Assembly: GCA_027533385.1 (NCBI GenBank) | Contig: JAPZUE010000018.1 | Span: forward strand, 156,943-220,942 | Direction of reading: 5' to 3' | Source: Rhizobium sp. | GTDB taxonomy: Bacteria > Pseudomonadota > Alphaproteobacteria > Rhizobiales > Rhizobiaceae | DNA: 64,000 bases | Shown here: positions 28,634 through 36,606 of the stretch, in pieces | Layout of the letters: each line of letters opens with the position of its first letter | How positions within the stretch are numbered: the stretch's first letter is position 1 | Position numbers and translations under genes: made by a program | Notes under the pieces: generated by a model | Told to the model about the DNA's origin: nothing | The model's database searches: none | The model's input: the letters and a program-made list of their open reading frames with translations, nothing else

Positions 28634-29260
28634 ATGACAGAGGCGATCCGCCCACCCGCACTCATCCTTGCCGGTGGCAGCTCACGCAGAATGGGTACCG
28701 ACAAGGCCGCACTTCAGCTCGCAGGGACGCCGCTTGCCCTTTGCATTGCCGAACGACTGAGACCCCAGGCATCGAAGGTCTATCTAAATGCCCCAAGCGG
28801 ACACCTGCTTGGCCAATCGCTGCCCCTGGTACCCGATACGCGGCCGGACCGCCCAGGTCCGCTGGCCGGCATTCTGGCAGGCTTGAAGCTATTTGCCGAA
28901 CAACCTAACGGGCCGCCCCACATCGTGACCACACCCTGTGATACGCCGTTTCTGCCCAACGATCTGGTGATGCGCCTCTGCGAAACGGCAGCCAGCGGAA
29001 CCATCGTGCTGGCAGCCTCGAATAGTCGCACCCATCCGATCACCGCGCTCTGGCCCATCGCCCTTGCGGACGACCTGGAGGATTGGCTCGACCACCCGGA
29101 TCACCGTCGCGTCTTTGACTTTGTCGCCCGTCATCCCTCACAGAAGGTCGAATTCCCCACCTTCGCAGGTCCCTCTGGACCGGTCGACCCTTTCTTCAAC
29201 ATCAACACGCCGCAGGATGTCGCCATTGCAGAAGACATCCTCAGACAGGGTGCAGCATGA
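28634..29260 (+). CDS. mobA: Molybdenum cofactor guanylyltransferase
   Basis: A 208-residue nucleotidyltransferase that joins GMP to molybdopterin to give the bis-MGD cofactor. The GTP-binding N terminus is LILAGGSSRRMGTDKAAL, with RPGPLAGILAGL and the metal-binding TTPCDTPFLP following. The C-terminal FFNINTPQD is typical of MobA. It starts 5 bases after the MFS stop, and its own stop overlaps the mobB start (ATGA), so mobA and mobB are translationally coupled. Confidence 0.95.
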   Translation: MTEAIRPPALILAGGSSRRMGTDKAALQLAGTPLALCIAERLRPQASKVYLNAPSGHLLGQSLPLVPDTRPDRPGPLAGILAGLKLFAEQPNGPPHIVTTPCDTPFLPNDLVMRLCETAASGTIVLAASNSRTHPITALWPIALADDLEDWLDHPDHRRVFDFVARHPSQKVEFPTFAGPSGPVDPFFNINTPQDVAIAEDILRQGAA

Positions 29261-29778
29261 CGGGCAGCCCCCGCATCTTCGGAATCGCCGGCTGGAAGAA
29301 TTCCGGCAAGACGGGCCTTGCGGTCCGGCTCGTCGAGGAATTCACCAGGCGCGGTTACAAGATTTCGACGATCAAGCACGCCCACCACGACTTTGACATC
29401 GACAAGGTGGGAGCCGACAGCTATCGCCACCGGGAAGCGGGCGCGCACGAAGTCGTCATCGTCTCGGGTACGCGCTATGCGATCATGCATGAATTGCGCG
29501 GCGCGCCAGAACCGAGTTTCGAGGAAATCCTGGCCCGCATCGGTCCCTGCGACCTCGTCTTGATCGAGGGGTACAAACGGGAGCCTGTGCCGAAGATCGA
29601 GGCGCGCAGGCAAGCCGCCGCAAAGCGCGAACCGCTGGCGCCCTCAGACCCGCATATCCGCGCGATCGCGGCCGACCACAGCGTATCGGACACCGACCTG
29701 CCGGTCTTTGATCTCGACGACACCACGGCGATCGCCGATTTCATCGCCACCGTAACCGGCCTTCCATCAAAAAACTGA
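29257..29778 (+). CDS. mobB: Molybdopterin-guanine dinucleotide biosynthesis protein B
   Basis: A 173-residue P-loop GTPase that assists MobA. The Walker A loop is AGWKNSGKTGL (residues 11-21), followed by STIKHAHHDFDIDKVGADSY, the conserved His/Asp region, and DLVLIEGYKREPVPKIE, the Walker B and family signature. The start overlaps the mobA stop by 4 bases. A strong hairpin follows the gene. Confidence 0.95.
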   Translation: MTGSPRIFGIAGWKNSGKTGLAVRLVEEFTRRGYKISTIKHAHHDFDIDKVGADSYRHREAGAHEVVIVSGTRYAIMHELRGAPEPSFEEILARIGPCDLVLIEGYKREPVPKIEARRQAAAKREPLAPSDPHIRAIAADHSVSDTDLPVFDLDDTTAIADFIATVTGLPSKN

Positions 29779-29798
29779 CCGCTCCGAGATGACGGAAA

Positions 29799-29826
29799 AA
29801 GGCCGCCGGATCACTCCGGCGGCCTT
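29799..29826. terminator. Bidirectional terminator between mobB and the OmpA gene
   Basis: AAGGCCGCCGG-atcact-CCGGCGGCCTT (11-bp stem) with A residues on the left and TTCCTATT on the right lies in the convergent gap. It can serve both genes. Confidence 0.75.
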
Positions 29827-29850
29827 CCTATTCTCTCGCTTCGCGGCCGA

Positions 29851-32247
29851 TCAGTCGTTGCTCGACACACCGGCCGGGCGGACCAGCGTCGTCACGCGGC
29901 GAATGGCCACGCGGCGGTTCTGCTGCTCCGCGGCTTCCGTACGGATCTTCAGGAAGCGCTCGCCGTAACCCTGGACCGACATGTTTTCCGGCGGGATGCC
30001 ATAGACTTCGGTCAGCAGGTTGGCGACGGTCTCGGCACGCTTGTCCGAGAGGATCAGGTTCGAGCGATCCGAACCCACCGCATCCGTATGACCTTCGATC
30101 AGGAAGACTTCGCCAGGATCCTTCTCAAGCAGCTTCTCCATTGCCTGGGCAACACGGCGCAGGGTCCGGGCCTGCTCGAGCGGCACTTCAGCCGAGCCCG
30201 AGGGGAATGTGATGGTGTCGAGATCGATACGGCGAACCTTGTCGCGGATACGGGCGGACGACTTCACTTCATCGATCGAATAGACCCGTTCGACACGCTC
30301 CACCGGCGGCTGAGCGAGGAAGTCATAGTAGTCCCGATCCGGCGAACGCGTCGTGCTGACGATGTAGTCGCTGACCGGAATGGTCAGACGCATCGGCGGC
30401 AGTGAGAGACCGACGTCAACGAAGATGGTCGGACGCTCTCTATCCGCTTCCGGCGAATACATCAGCACATATTCGCGACCGCGCGGAGAGATGCGCGAGC
30501 GGATGATGATATCGCCATAGCGGTTGTAGACCGTCACCAGCTTGCTGCCATCAATGCGTTCGATCGTTTCGCGGACACGACCACGAGAGAGCTGCTCGTA
30601 ATAGGTCTCTTCCTCATCGTAACGCAGGCGATCGCGATCATCGCTGCGAACCACGATCTGGTTGCCGACATTGATGACGGTACGATTGTCGATCTGCTCG
30701 ATGACCCGGATCTCCGTGACCTGGTTGACCACGTTGTTCTGGATGATCGTGTTGTTCGTGACATTGTTCGTCACGTTGTTGTTTGTCACGTTATTGGTGA
30801 CGTTGTTCGTCACGCTGCTGTTGGTGACATTGGTGACAGTCGTCGGCACGTCGAAAGTCGGCGCCGCGTCGAGCGTCGTACCCTCTTCGGCGATCGTCGC
30901 CTGGATGACCTGCGGATCAACCTGAACCGCATCGGCCTGCGCCTCGGCATCGTTTGCCGGTGGCGGGGCGACGTCTTCCCGCGCTCTCAGCTGGGTACGC
31001 TGCTCGCGCGCGGTTTCGCCGCCGGCATTGTCGGCCTCCTTGTCGCTGTCCAGGACAGCAGCCCCGTTATCGACCGGCAGCAGGACCGTTTCGGATGTCT
31101 GGGACGGATCCTCGGCAATCGTCTCCTTTTCCTCGACGGTCAGCGCATCGGGGATCTCCTCGACGGGCTGATCGACCGGCGGCTCGACAGCGGGAACGAG
31201 AACTTGCTCGCCTTCCGGCTGCTGGCCATCGGCGGGAACCTCTTCCCCGGTCGCCTGCTCGTCGGTCGCCGGCTGCTCGGTCGGCTGCTCGCCGGTCTGC
31301 TGCTGTTCTTCGCTCGGCTGCTCTGCCGGCGGAGCGACAGCGCATTCCTCTTCGGAGGCGGCCTGCGAGCCATCGGCACAGGTTACGGTCTGAGCCGGCT
31401 GCTCTTCGGCAGGCTGTTCCGTTTCTTGCGTTTCGTCCGTTGCCGGAGCCTGTCCCTCGGTCTGCTCGGATGCAGCAGGCTCCTCGGTCGCCTGTTCTTC
31501 GACCGGCTGTTCTTCAGTCGCCTGTTCTTCAACCGGCTGCTCTTCGGTCGGCTGCTCTTCGGTCTGGGGCTGCGGCTCCTCGACCGGCTGTTCTTCCGGG
31601 GCTGCCGGTACGGGGCATTCGTCTTCGGATGCGGCCTGGGAACCGTCGGCACACGTCACGGCTGCCTGCTGAGCTTCTTCAGCAGCGCGCTGAGCTTCCG
31701 CTTCCGCTTCAGCCTGGGCCTGGGCCTGGGCTTCGGCCTCTGCCTGGGCCTGAGCTTCGGCTTCAGCTTGACGCTGAGCCTCTTCCTCGGCAGCGCGCTG
31801 GGCTTCTTCTTCCGCCTGGCGCTGGGCCTCTTCTTCGGCGGCGCGCTGCGCTTCGGCTTCTGCCTGGCGCTGGGCCTCTTCTTCAGCGGCACGTTGTGCT
31901 TCGGCTTCGGCCTGGGCCTGCGCTTCGGCTTCCGCCTGGGCTTGAGCTTCAGCTTCGGCCTGAGCCTGGGCTTCAGCTTGACGCTGAGCTTCCTCTTCCG
32001 CCAGACGGCGCTGCTCTTCTTCAGCTGCTGCCTGGGCATCGCGAGCGGCACAGGTTTCGGCGTCGGGTGCCTCGGACCCGTCATTACAGGTCACAGCCTG
32101 TGCCAGCTGGATGAGCTTTTCCTCAGCCTGCTGGGTCTGGACCTGACGTTCGGGGTGACCGGTGACCGAAGCCGCGACCGGCTTCGCCAGCACCGCGACA
32201 GACAGGACCGGGATTGCCACCGTATTGAGCAATCTCTTCTTGAACAT
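29851..32247 (-). CDS. Long OmpA-family protein with low-complexity repeats
   Basis: A 798-residue exported protein. The signal peptide is residues about 1-26 (cleavage near KPVAA). Three copies of a Cys-bracketed motif C-x-D-G-S-x-A-x5-C follow (C54/C66, C199/C211, C290/C302). A 125-residue Ala/Glu/Gln/Arg repeat (about 71-196) should form a long helix, and a Pro/Glu/Gln/Thr stretch runs to about 350. A Val-Thr-Asn repeat (about 473-510) leads to the C-terminal OmpA domain (about 675-785) with FLIEGHTDAVGSDRSNLILS and LSDKRAETV, the peptidoglycan contacts. It probably tethers the envelope to peptidoglycan across the periplasm. Monocistronic. Confidence 0.9.
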   Translation of the reverse strand: MFKKRLLNTVAIPVLSVAVLAKPVAASVTGHPERQVQTQQAEEKLIQLAQAVTCNDGSEAPDAETCAARDAQAAAEEEQRRLAEEEAQRQAEAQAQAEAEAQAQAEAEAQAQAEAEAQRAAEEEAQRQAEAEAQRAAEEEAQRQAEEEAQRAAEEEAQRQAEAEAQAQAEAEAQAQAQAEAEAEAQRAAEEAQQAAVTCADGSQAASEDECPVPAAPEEQPVEEPQPQTEEQPTEEQPVEEQATEEQPVEEQATEEPAASEQTEGQAPATDETQETEQPAEEQPAQTVTCADGSQAASEEECAVAPPAEQPSEEQQQTGEQPTEQPATDEQATGEEVPADGQQPEGEQVLVPAVEPPVDQPVEEIPDALTVEEKETIAEDPSQTSETVLLPVDNGAAVLDSDKEADNAGGETAREQRTQLRAREDVAPPPANDAEAQADAVQVDPQVIQATIAEEGTTLDAAPTFDVPTTVTNVTNSSVTNNVTNNVTNNNVTNNVTNNTIIQNNVVNQVTEIRVIEQIDNRTVINVGNQIVVRSDDRDRLRYDEEETYYEQLSRGRVRETIERIDGSKLVTVYNRYGDIIIRSRISPRGREYVLMYSPEADRERPTIFVDVGLSLPPMRLTIPVSDYIVSTTRSPDRDYYDFLAQPPVERVERVYSIDEVKSSARIRDKVRRIDLDTITFPSGSAEVPLEQARTLRRVAQAMEKLLEKDPGEVFLIEGHTDAVGSDRSNLILSDKRAETVANLLTEVYGIPPENMSVQGYGERFLKIRTEAAEQQNRRVAIRRVTTLVRPAGVSSND
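31660..32037 (-). repeat. Low-complexity coding repeat in the OmpA-family gene
   Basis: Degenerate tandem units encode alternations of A-E-E-E-A-Q-R-Q and A-E-A-Q-A-Q (residues about 71-196), with many near-identical DNA blocks such as GCTTCGGCTTC and GCCTGGGCCTG on the plus strand. Being in-frame and multiple-of-three, the units could expand or contract by slippage without breaking the frame. Confidence 0.8.
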
Positions 32248-32602
32248 GCCTTGCGTTTCCTTCCCTACACACCGATCAGGCGTGTTCCGCCATGAGGTGT
32301 CGTTGAATAGCCAGGTCGACTACGTGGACCGGAACTGCCGCCAAGCTAGGTTCCACATAATTAACCGTGCCTGAACGAGTTGAAACGTCTTTTGCTCCAC
32401 CCGACCAGTGTCGAAGTGCAGAATCACGTCTTCCCGTCCCTGACACCCTTATGTGAAGCAAATTTTGGCGATCTCGCGGTTTGTTGTTGATTTCGGTTTC
32501 AAATCCGGACGAATATTGGGCCCAAGTGTGGACGATCATGCCACACGAACATGGACAGCCGCGGCAAGACAAAAAGCGGCGTCCGCCAACAGAGAGGATC
32601 CT
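32248..32602. other. Intergenic region upstream of the amino-acid binding protein
   Basis: A 355-base divergent gap between the OmpA-family gene and the ABC binding protein, AT-richer around 32455-32525. It must contain both promoters. I recognise no riboswitch, small gene or clear -35/-10 pair. Confidence 0.4.
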
Positions 32603-33376
32603 ATGCGTATTCCGACACGTTTTCTGGCCGCAGCTTCCATCGCTGCCCTGTCGCTTTTTGCCGGCTCGGCCATGGCTCAAGAGAAGCTGATCATCGGCAC
32701 CGAAGGCGCTTACCCGCCCTTCAACAACCTGGAAGCTGACGGCTCCCTGGTCGGGTTCGACATCGACATCGCCAAGGCGCTTTGCGAAGAAATGAAGGTG
32801 ACCTGCGAATTCGTGACCCAGGACTGGGACGGCATCATCCCGGCGCTGCAGGCCAAGAAGTTCGACGCCATCATCGCCTCCATGTCGATCACGCCGGAGC
32901 GCCTCGAGAAGGTCGACTTCTCGAAGAAGTACTACAACACCCCGCCGGCCGTTGCCGTGCCGAAGGATTCGACGATTACCGACGTTGCTGGCCTCAAGGG
33001 CAAGACCATCGGCGCGCAGTCCTCGACCACCCATGCCAACTATGCCGAAAAGCACATGGCGGAGTCCGAGCTGAAGCTTTACCCGACCGCTGACGAATAC
33101 AAGCTCGACCTCGAAGGCGGCCGCGTTGACGCCGTGGTCGACGACATCGTCGTTCTCTCCGAATGGCTGAAGACCGAAGCCGGCGCCTGCTGCAAGATCC
33201 TGACGCCGCTGCCGGTCGATCCGGAAATCAATGGCGAGGGCGCAGGCATCGCTGTGCGCAAGGGTGAAACCGCGCTCGCAGACAAGTTCTCCGCTGCCAT
33301 CGAGGCCATCCGCGCCAACGGCAAGTATGCCGAAATCAACAAGAAATATTTTGATTTCGACGTATACGGCAACTGA
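32603..33376 (+). CDS. Polar amino-acid ABC transporter, periplasmic binding protein
   Basis: A 257-residue family 3 solute-binding protein (HisJ/ArgT/OccT type). Signal peptide residues 1-24 end SAMA|QEKL. The mature chain begins LIIGTEGAYPPFNNLEADGS, with the ligand-contact segments GFDIDIAKALCEE, DAIIASMSITPERLEKVDFS and the hinge region GGRVDAVVDD. Likely ligands are histidine, arginine, lysine, ornithine or an opine; sequence alone does not decide. GAGG lies 8 bases before the ATG. It heads a unit with two permeases, separated from them by a terminator-like hairpin that probably favours excess binding protein. Confidence 0.93.
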   Translation: MRIPTRFLAAASIAALSLFAGSAMAQEKLIIGTEGAYPPFNNLEADGSLVGFDIDIAKALCEEMKVTCEFVTQDWDGIIPALQAKKFDAIIASMSITPERLEKVDFSKKYYNTPPAVAVPKDSTITDVAGLKGKTIGAQSSTTHANYAEKHMAESELKLYPTADEYKLDLEGGRVDAVVDDIVVLSEWLKTEAGACCKILTPLPVDPEINGEGAGIAVRKGETALADKFSAAIEAIRANGKYAEINKKYFDFDVYGN

Positions 33377-33402
33377 TCCAGGGATAACCTGACGAAACCG
33401 AG

Positions 33403-33437
33403 TGGCGGAAGTCGAACACTTCCGCCATTTTGCATTT
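33403..33437 (+). terminator. Partial terminator between binding protein and permeases
   Basis: TGGCGGAAGT-cgaac-ACTTCCGCCA (10-bp stem) is followed by TTTTGCATTT. It lies 27 bases after the binding-protein stop. A second stem TGGCGG-agaaaa-CCGCCA (33458-33475), sharing TGGCGG and CCGCCA with the first, lies just before the permease ribosome site. Confidence 0.75.
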
Positions 33438-33487
33438 GGACGGCATGAACATCAAAATGGCGGAGAAAACCGCCAAGGGGGAATGGC

Positions 33488-34291
33488 ATGGGCGGATTCT
33501 CTTCCGCACTTGGCTCGTTTTGGGCCTGGATCAGTTACACCTTGGATCCATTCTGTGGCCCGGTCGGGATCTTCAGCCTGATCGCATCCGACACGCTGGT
33601 TGGCTGTGGCGATGAAGGCTGGGGTGACGAGATCGCTTTCGGAGTGAAGGTCACGATCTCGCTGGCTATTGCCACCCTGCCGGTCGGACTGGCGCTTGGC
33701 TTCCTGATCGCGCTGGCACGCCAGTCCGGCGAATGGAGCCTGCGGGCCGCAACCGGCGTCTACACCACGATTTTCCGCGGCCTGCCGGAACTCCTCACGC
33801 TGTTCATCGTCTATTTCGGCTTCCAGATCCTGTTGCAGGCCGTTCTGTCCTGGTTCGGCATCGAGCAACGCGTCGAAATCAACGCCTTTGTCGCCGGCAT
33901 GATCGCATTGTCGGTCGTCTTTTCCTCCTATGCATCAGAAGTGCTGCTCTCCGCCTTCCAGGCAATCCCACGCGGCCAGTACGAGGCCGGCAGCGCAGTT
34001 GGTCTGAGCCGACGCAAGACGATGTGGCTGATCATCGTGCCGCAGCTGATCCGCATCGCTTTGCCTGGATTGAGTAACCTCTGGCTCGTTCTCCTCAAGG
34101 ACACCGCACTCGTCTCGGTCATCGGGCTTGCTGATATCGTGCGTCAGACCGGTGTTGCGGCCCGTGTCACCAAGGAGGCCTTCCTGTTCTATGGGATTGC
34201 GTGCCTTCTCTACCTCTTGCTCGCGACCCTGTCCTCGATCGGTCTGAATGCCATCGCCCGTTGGGCCAATCGCGCGGAGGCCAGCCGATGA
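33488..34291 (+). CDS. Amino-acid ABC transporter permease (HisQ-like)
   Basis: A 267-residue inner-membrane permease with about five helices. The N terminus holds an unusual extra loop with two Cys residues (DPFCGPVG and LVGCGDEG). The cytoplasmic EAA loop reads SAFQAIPRGQYEAGSAVGLS, the contact site for the ATPase. FRGLPELLTLFIVYFG is typical of HisQ/OccQ. GGGGGA lies about 5 bases before ATG 33488. The stop overlaps the start of the next permease. No ATPase gene follows in this locus. Confidence 0.93.
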   Translation: MGGFSSALGSFWAWISYTLDPFCGPVGIFSLIASDTLVGCGDEGWGDEIAFGVKVTISLAIATLPVGLALGFLIALARQSGEWSLRAATGVYTTIFRGLPELLTLFIVYFGFQILLQAVLSWFGIEQRVEINAFVAGMIALSVVFSSYASEVLLSAFQAIPRGQYEAGSAVGLSRRKTMWLIIVPQLIRIALPGLSNLWLVLLKDTALVSVIGLADIVRQTGVAARVTKEAFLFYGIACLLYLLLATLSSIGLNAIARWANRAEASR

Positions 34292-35118
34292 GCCATGCGC
34301 TGGAGATGATCCCTGCCCGTCCCGCCCCACCGGCCAGAGCAACCCGCATCACTTTTGCACGCGTAGCAGGCTATGCCATCCTTGCCCTATGGGCGGTCCT
34401 GGGCCTCGCTCTCGTCTGGTACCTCGCGGCAAGCTGGGACCCTGAGAAGATCGAGCGCTATGGCTGGCGCTATCTCGATGGTCTTGCCACAACGCTGATC
34501 CTCACCTTCGGCTCGATTACGCTCGGCGCGGTCCTTTCGTTTCCCGTGACATTCGCACGCATATCGAAGAACAGGATCCTGAATGCGATCGCCTATGCCT
34601 ATGTCTATGTCTTCCGCAGCACGCCGATGCTGCTGCAGATCTTCCTGATCTATTACGGTCTCGGCTCGTTCCGGCCGCAGATCGAGGCGGTCGGACTGTG
34701 GTGGTTTTTCCGCGAAGCCTGGTATTGCGCGCTCTTTGCCATGACGCTCAATACGGCGGCCTATCAGGCGGAGATTCTGCGCGGCGCGATCGAAAGCGTC
34801 CCGCGCGGCCAGACGGAAGGGGCAAAATCGCTTGGCCTGCCAGCCTCGGTCACCTTCTGGAAGATCATCCTGCCCCAGGCCCTGATCGTCGCTCTGCGTC
34901 CCTATGGCAACGAGATCATCTTCATGATCAAGGGCTCGGCGGTCGTGGCCGTCGTGACGGTATTGGATCTCATGGGGCAGACGCGTTACGCCTTCTCGCG
35001 CACCTTCGACTACCAGACCTATCTCTGGGCGGCGATTTTCTACCTCGCCATCGTCGAGGCGCTGCGCCACACTTGGGGAGCGATCGAAGCGCGCCTAACC
35101 CGACATCTGAAACGGTGA
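34288..35118 (+). CDS. Amino-acid ABC transporter permease (HisM-like)
   Basis: A 276-residue partner permease. After a cytoplasmic Pro/Arg-rich start, a first helix (GYAILALWAVLGLALVWYLA) is followed by the canonical core with FRSTPMLLQIFLIYYGLGSF. The EAA loop is GAIESVPRGQTEGAKSLGLP. Its ATG overlaps the upstream stop (ATGA), so the two permeases are translated together and should form the heterodimeric channel. A terminator follows directly. The needed ATP-binding subunit must be encoded elsewhere. Confidence 0.93.
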   Translation: MSHALEMIPARPAPPARATRITFARVAGYAILALWAVLGLALVWYLAASWDPEKIERYGWRYLDGLATTLILTFGSITLGAVLSFPVTFARISKNRILNAIAYAYVYVFRSTPMLLQIFLIYYGLGSFRPQIEAVGLWWFFREAWYCALFAMTLNTAAYQAEILRGAIESVPRGQTEGAKSLGLPASVTFWKIILPQALIVALRPYGNEIIFMIKGSAVVAVVTVLDLMGQTRYAFSRTFDYQTYLWAAIFYLAIVEALRHTWGAIEARLTRHLKR

Positions 35119-35126
35119 TCACAATT

Positions 35127-35158
35127 GGGGCGGCGGCTGCACGGCTCCGCCCCTCTTT
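35127..35158 (+). terminator. Terminator after the ABC permeases
   Basis: GGGGCGG-cggctgcacggct-CCGCCCC followed by TCTTT, 9 bases after the permease stop. Confidence 0.75.
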
Positions 35159-35289
35159 AGAACTTCCTTTACCACACGGTGTTTCCATCATCTCAGGGCC
35201 CGCGTCGGTCGCGGCCCCGGTCGGTCGCGGAAGCGATGACACCGTCCGCGTCGATCCGTCTTCAACGAGAACACGGGGAACGCCGGCAC

Positions 35290-35556
35290 ATGAACAGCGA
35301 AATGGAACTGATGCTGAAGGGTTACGGGCTGACCACCGCCCAGATCCTCTACCGCCTGCCCGACCACCCATCTCTCCTGCAAAGCTACATCTGGCAGCAT
35401 TACGATCTGGCGCCGGAATTTCCGGAGATGCGCGGCTTCCTGCGCTTCTGGCAGGAAAAGATCGAGGGCACGATCCACTCTGTCACCTACGTGCACAAGA
35501 AGATGATCGCAGCCAGCGAATGGCGGTCACTGAAGGGTGAATTCATCCTCCACTGA
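35290..35556 (+). CDS. usg: Usg family protein
   Basis: An 88-residue protein of the Usg family, found in Rhizobiales and related groups. The family pattern is clear: MELMLKGYGLTTAQILYRLP near the start, LLQSYIWQHYDLAPEFPEM in the middle and EWRSLKGEF at the end. The name comes from a position upstream of a trp gene in other bacteria, but its biochemical role is not established and no trp gene is adjacent here. GGGGA lies upstream of ATG 35290. The open frame before this ATG is not conserved in character. Confidence 0.9.
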   Translation: MNSEMELMLKGYGLTTAQILYRLPDHPSLLQSYIWQHYDLAPEFPEMRGFLRFWQEKIEGTIHSVTYVHKKMIAASEWRSLKGEFILH

Positions 35557-35692
35557 CGTGGAACACGCCAGAATCGAAGCTCCGCGGCCATACTGCAGAA
35601 CGAGGCAGCCCCCTTTTCATTGCCAATCCGGGCCCGACCCGCTAGACGACCGGCAAAGGCCGCTTGACCGGCCGCAAGAACAGGAGGCCCGG

Positions 35693-36505
35693 ATGGCCAA
35701 GATCGACGAAGAAGCCCTGGCGGAAGCCTATAACCGCGCACTTGCCCTGGAAAAGGGGGGCGACATCGACGCTGCCGTGAAGGCCTATGAAGAAGTGCTG
35801 GCGATCGATCCGGACGACCACGGCGGCGCCACCGTCCGCATCGCGGCGCTTGGCCGCGGCGAGGCTCCGCCCAAGGCTCCCGACGCTTACGTCGAGACCC
35901 TCTTCGACCAGCATGCCGAGGCTTTCGAGGACATCCTCGTCGAACAGCTCGGCTACAGCGTGCCGATGATGGTACGCCAGCGACTGCAGGCCCTTGGCCT
36001 CGGTCCCTTCAAGCGCCTGCTCGACCTCGGCTGCGGCACGGGCCTGACCGGCGGCGCGCTGCGCGACGTGGTGGACGACATGACCGGCATCGACATATCC
36101 GAGAAGATGGTCGAGATCGCCCACGAGAAGGATCTCTATGAGACCCTCTATGTCGCCGAACTCGAGGACTTTCTGGAAGACAACGACGACGAGCCCTTCG
36201 ACCTTGTCACGGCAACCGACGTGCTGCCCTATCTGGGCGCGCTCGAACCGCTGTTTTTCGGTGCCGCCGAAAACATGACCGATGGCGGGATCTTCATCTT
36301 CTCTTCAGAGACCATGGCGGAAGAGGTCATGAACGGTCGCCCCTTCATCGTCGGCCCGCATCAGCGCTTCGTGCATTCCGAGGCTTATGTGCGTGAGCGC
36401 CTGACCGCAACGGGTTTCGAACTCGTCGAGATCACCGACATCAATGTCCGCATGCAGGATGGAAATCCGTCCCCAGGACATCTGGTCGTCGCAAAAAAGA
36501 TCTAG
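35693..36505 (+). CDS. TPR-containing class I methyltransferase
   Basis: A 270-residue protein. One TPR-like helical pair (residues 5-40: ALAEAYNRALALEKGGDIDA) precedes a SAM-dependent methyltransferase domain. The SAM loop is LLDLGCGTGLTGGAL (near residue 105), with the acidic strand DMTGIDISEKMVE and motif DLVTATDVLPYLG. A perfect AGGAGG ribosome site lies 5 bases before the ATG. The substrate is unknown; this arrangement is annotated in relatives simply as a TPR/methyltransferase protein. The gene precedes the unusual palindrome and hairpin at 36513-36606. Confidence 0.88.
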   Translation: MAKIDEEALAEAYNRALALEKGGDIDAAVKAYEEVLAIDPDDHGGATVRIAALGRGEAPPKAPDAYVETLFDQHAEAFEDILVEQLGYSVPMMVRQRLQALGLGPFKRLLDLGCGTGLTGGALRDVVDDMTGIDISEKMVEIAHEKDLYETLYVAELEDFLEDNDDEPFDLVTATDVLPYLGALEPLFFGAAENMTDGGIFIFSSETMAEEVMNGRPFIVGPHQRFVHSEAYVRERLTATGFELVEITDINVRMQDGNPSPGHLVVAKKI

Positions 36506-36512
36506 AAATGAC

Positions 36513-36551
36513 CGCATAGATTGCATTAAGCAATCTATGCGAGTATACAAT
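36513..36551 (+). promoter_or_regulatory. Perfect palindrome overlapping a likely promoter
   Basis: CGCATAGATTGC-attaa-GCAATCTATGCG (36513-36541) is a perfect 12-bp inverted repeat with a 5-base spacer. Its centre supplies TTGCAT (36521-36526), 17 bases from TATACA (36544-36549), a plausible -35/-10 pair reading towards the membrane-protein gene. A repressor bound here would block RNA polymerase. As RNA it would also form a strong hairpin ending the methyltransferase transcript, though no U run follows. Confidence 0.55.
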
Positions 36552-36563
36552 TTGTAGCCATGG

Positions 36564-36606
36564 CGTCGTTCTCCTGCTTACCTCAGCGAAGGCAAGGGGA
36601 ACGACG
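36564..36606 (+). promoter_or_regulatory. Leader hairpin that sequesters the Shine-Dalgarno
   Basis: CGTCGTTCTCCT (36564-36575) pairs with AGGGGAACGACG (36595-36606): twelve consecutive pairs including one G-U. Past a one-base bulge, GC pairs with GC, and past another bulge TT pairs with AA, leaving a 9-base loop. The 3' arm contains the ribosome site AGGGGA and ends directly at ATG 36607. If transcription starts around 36556-36560, the hairpin is essentially the whole 5' leader. It should strongly reduce initiation unless opened by heat, a protein, a small RNA or a ligand. Confidence 0.65.
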
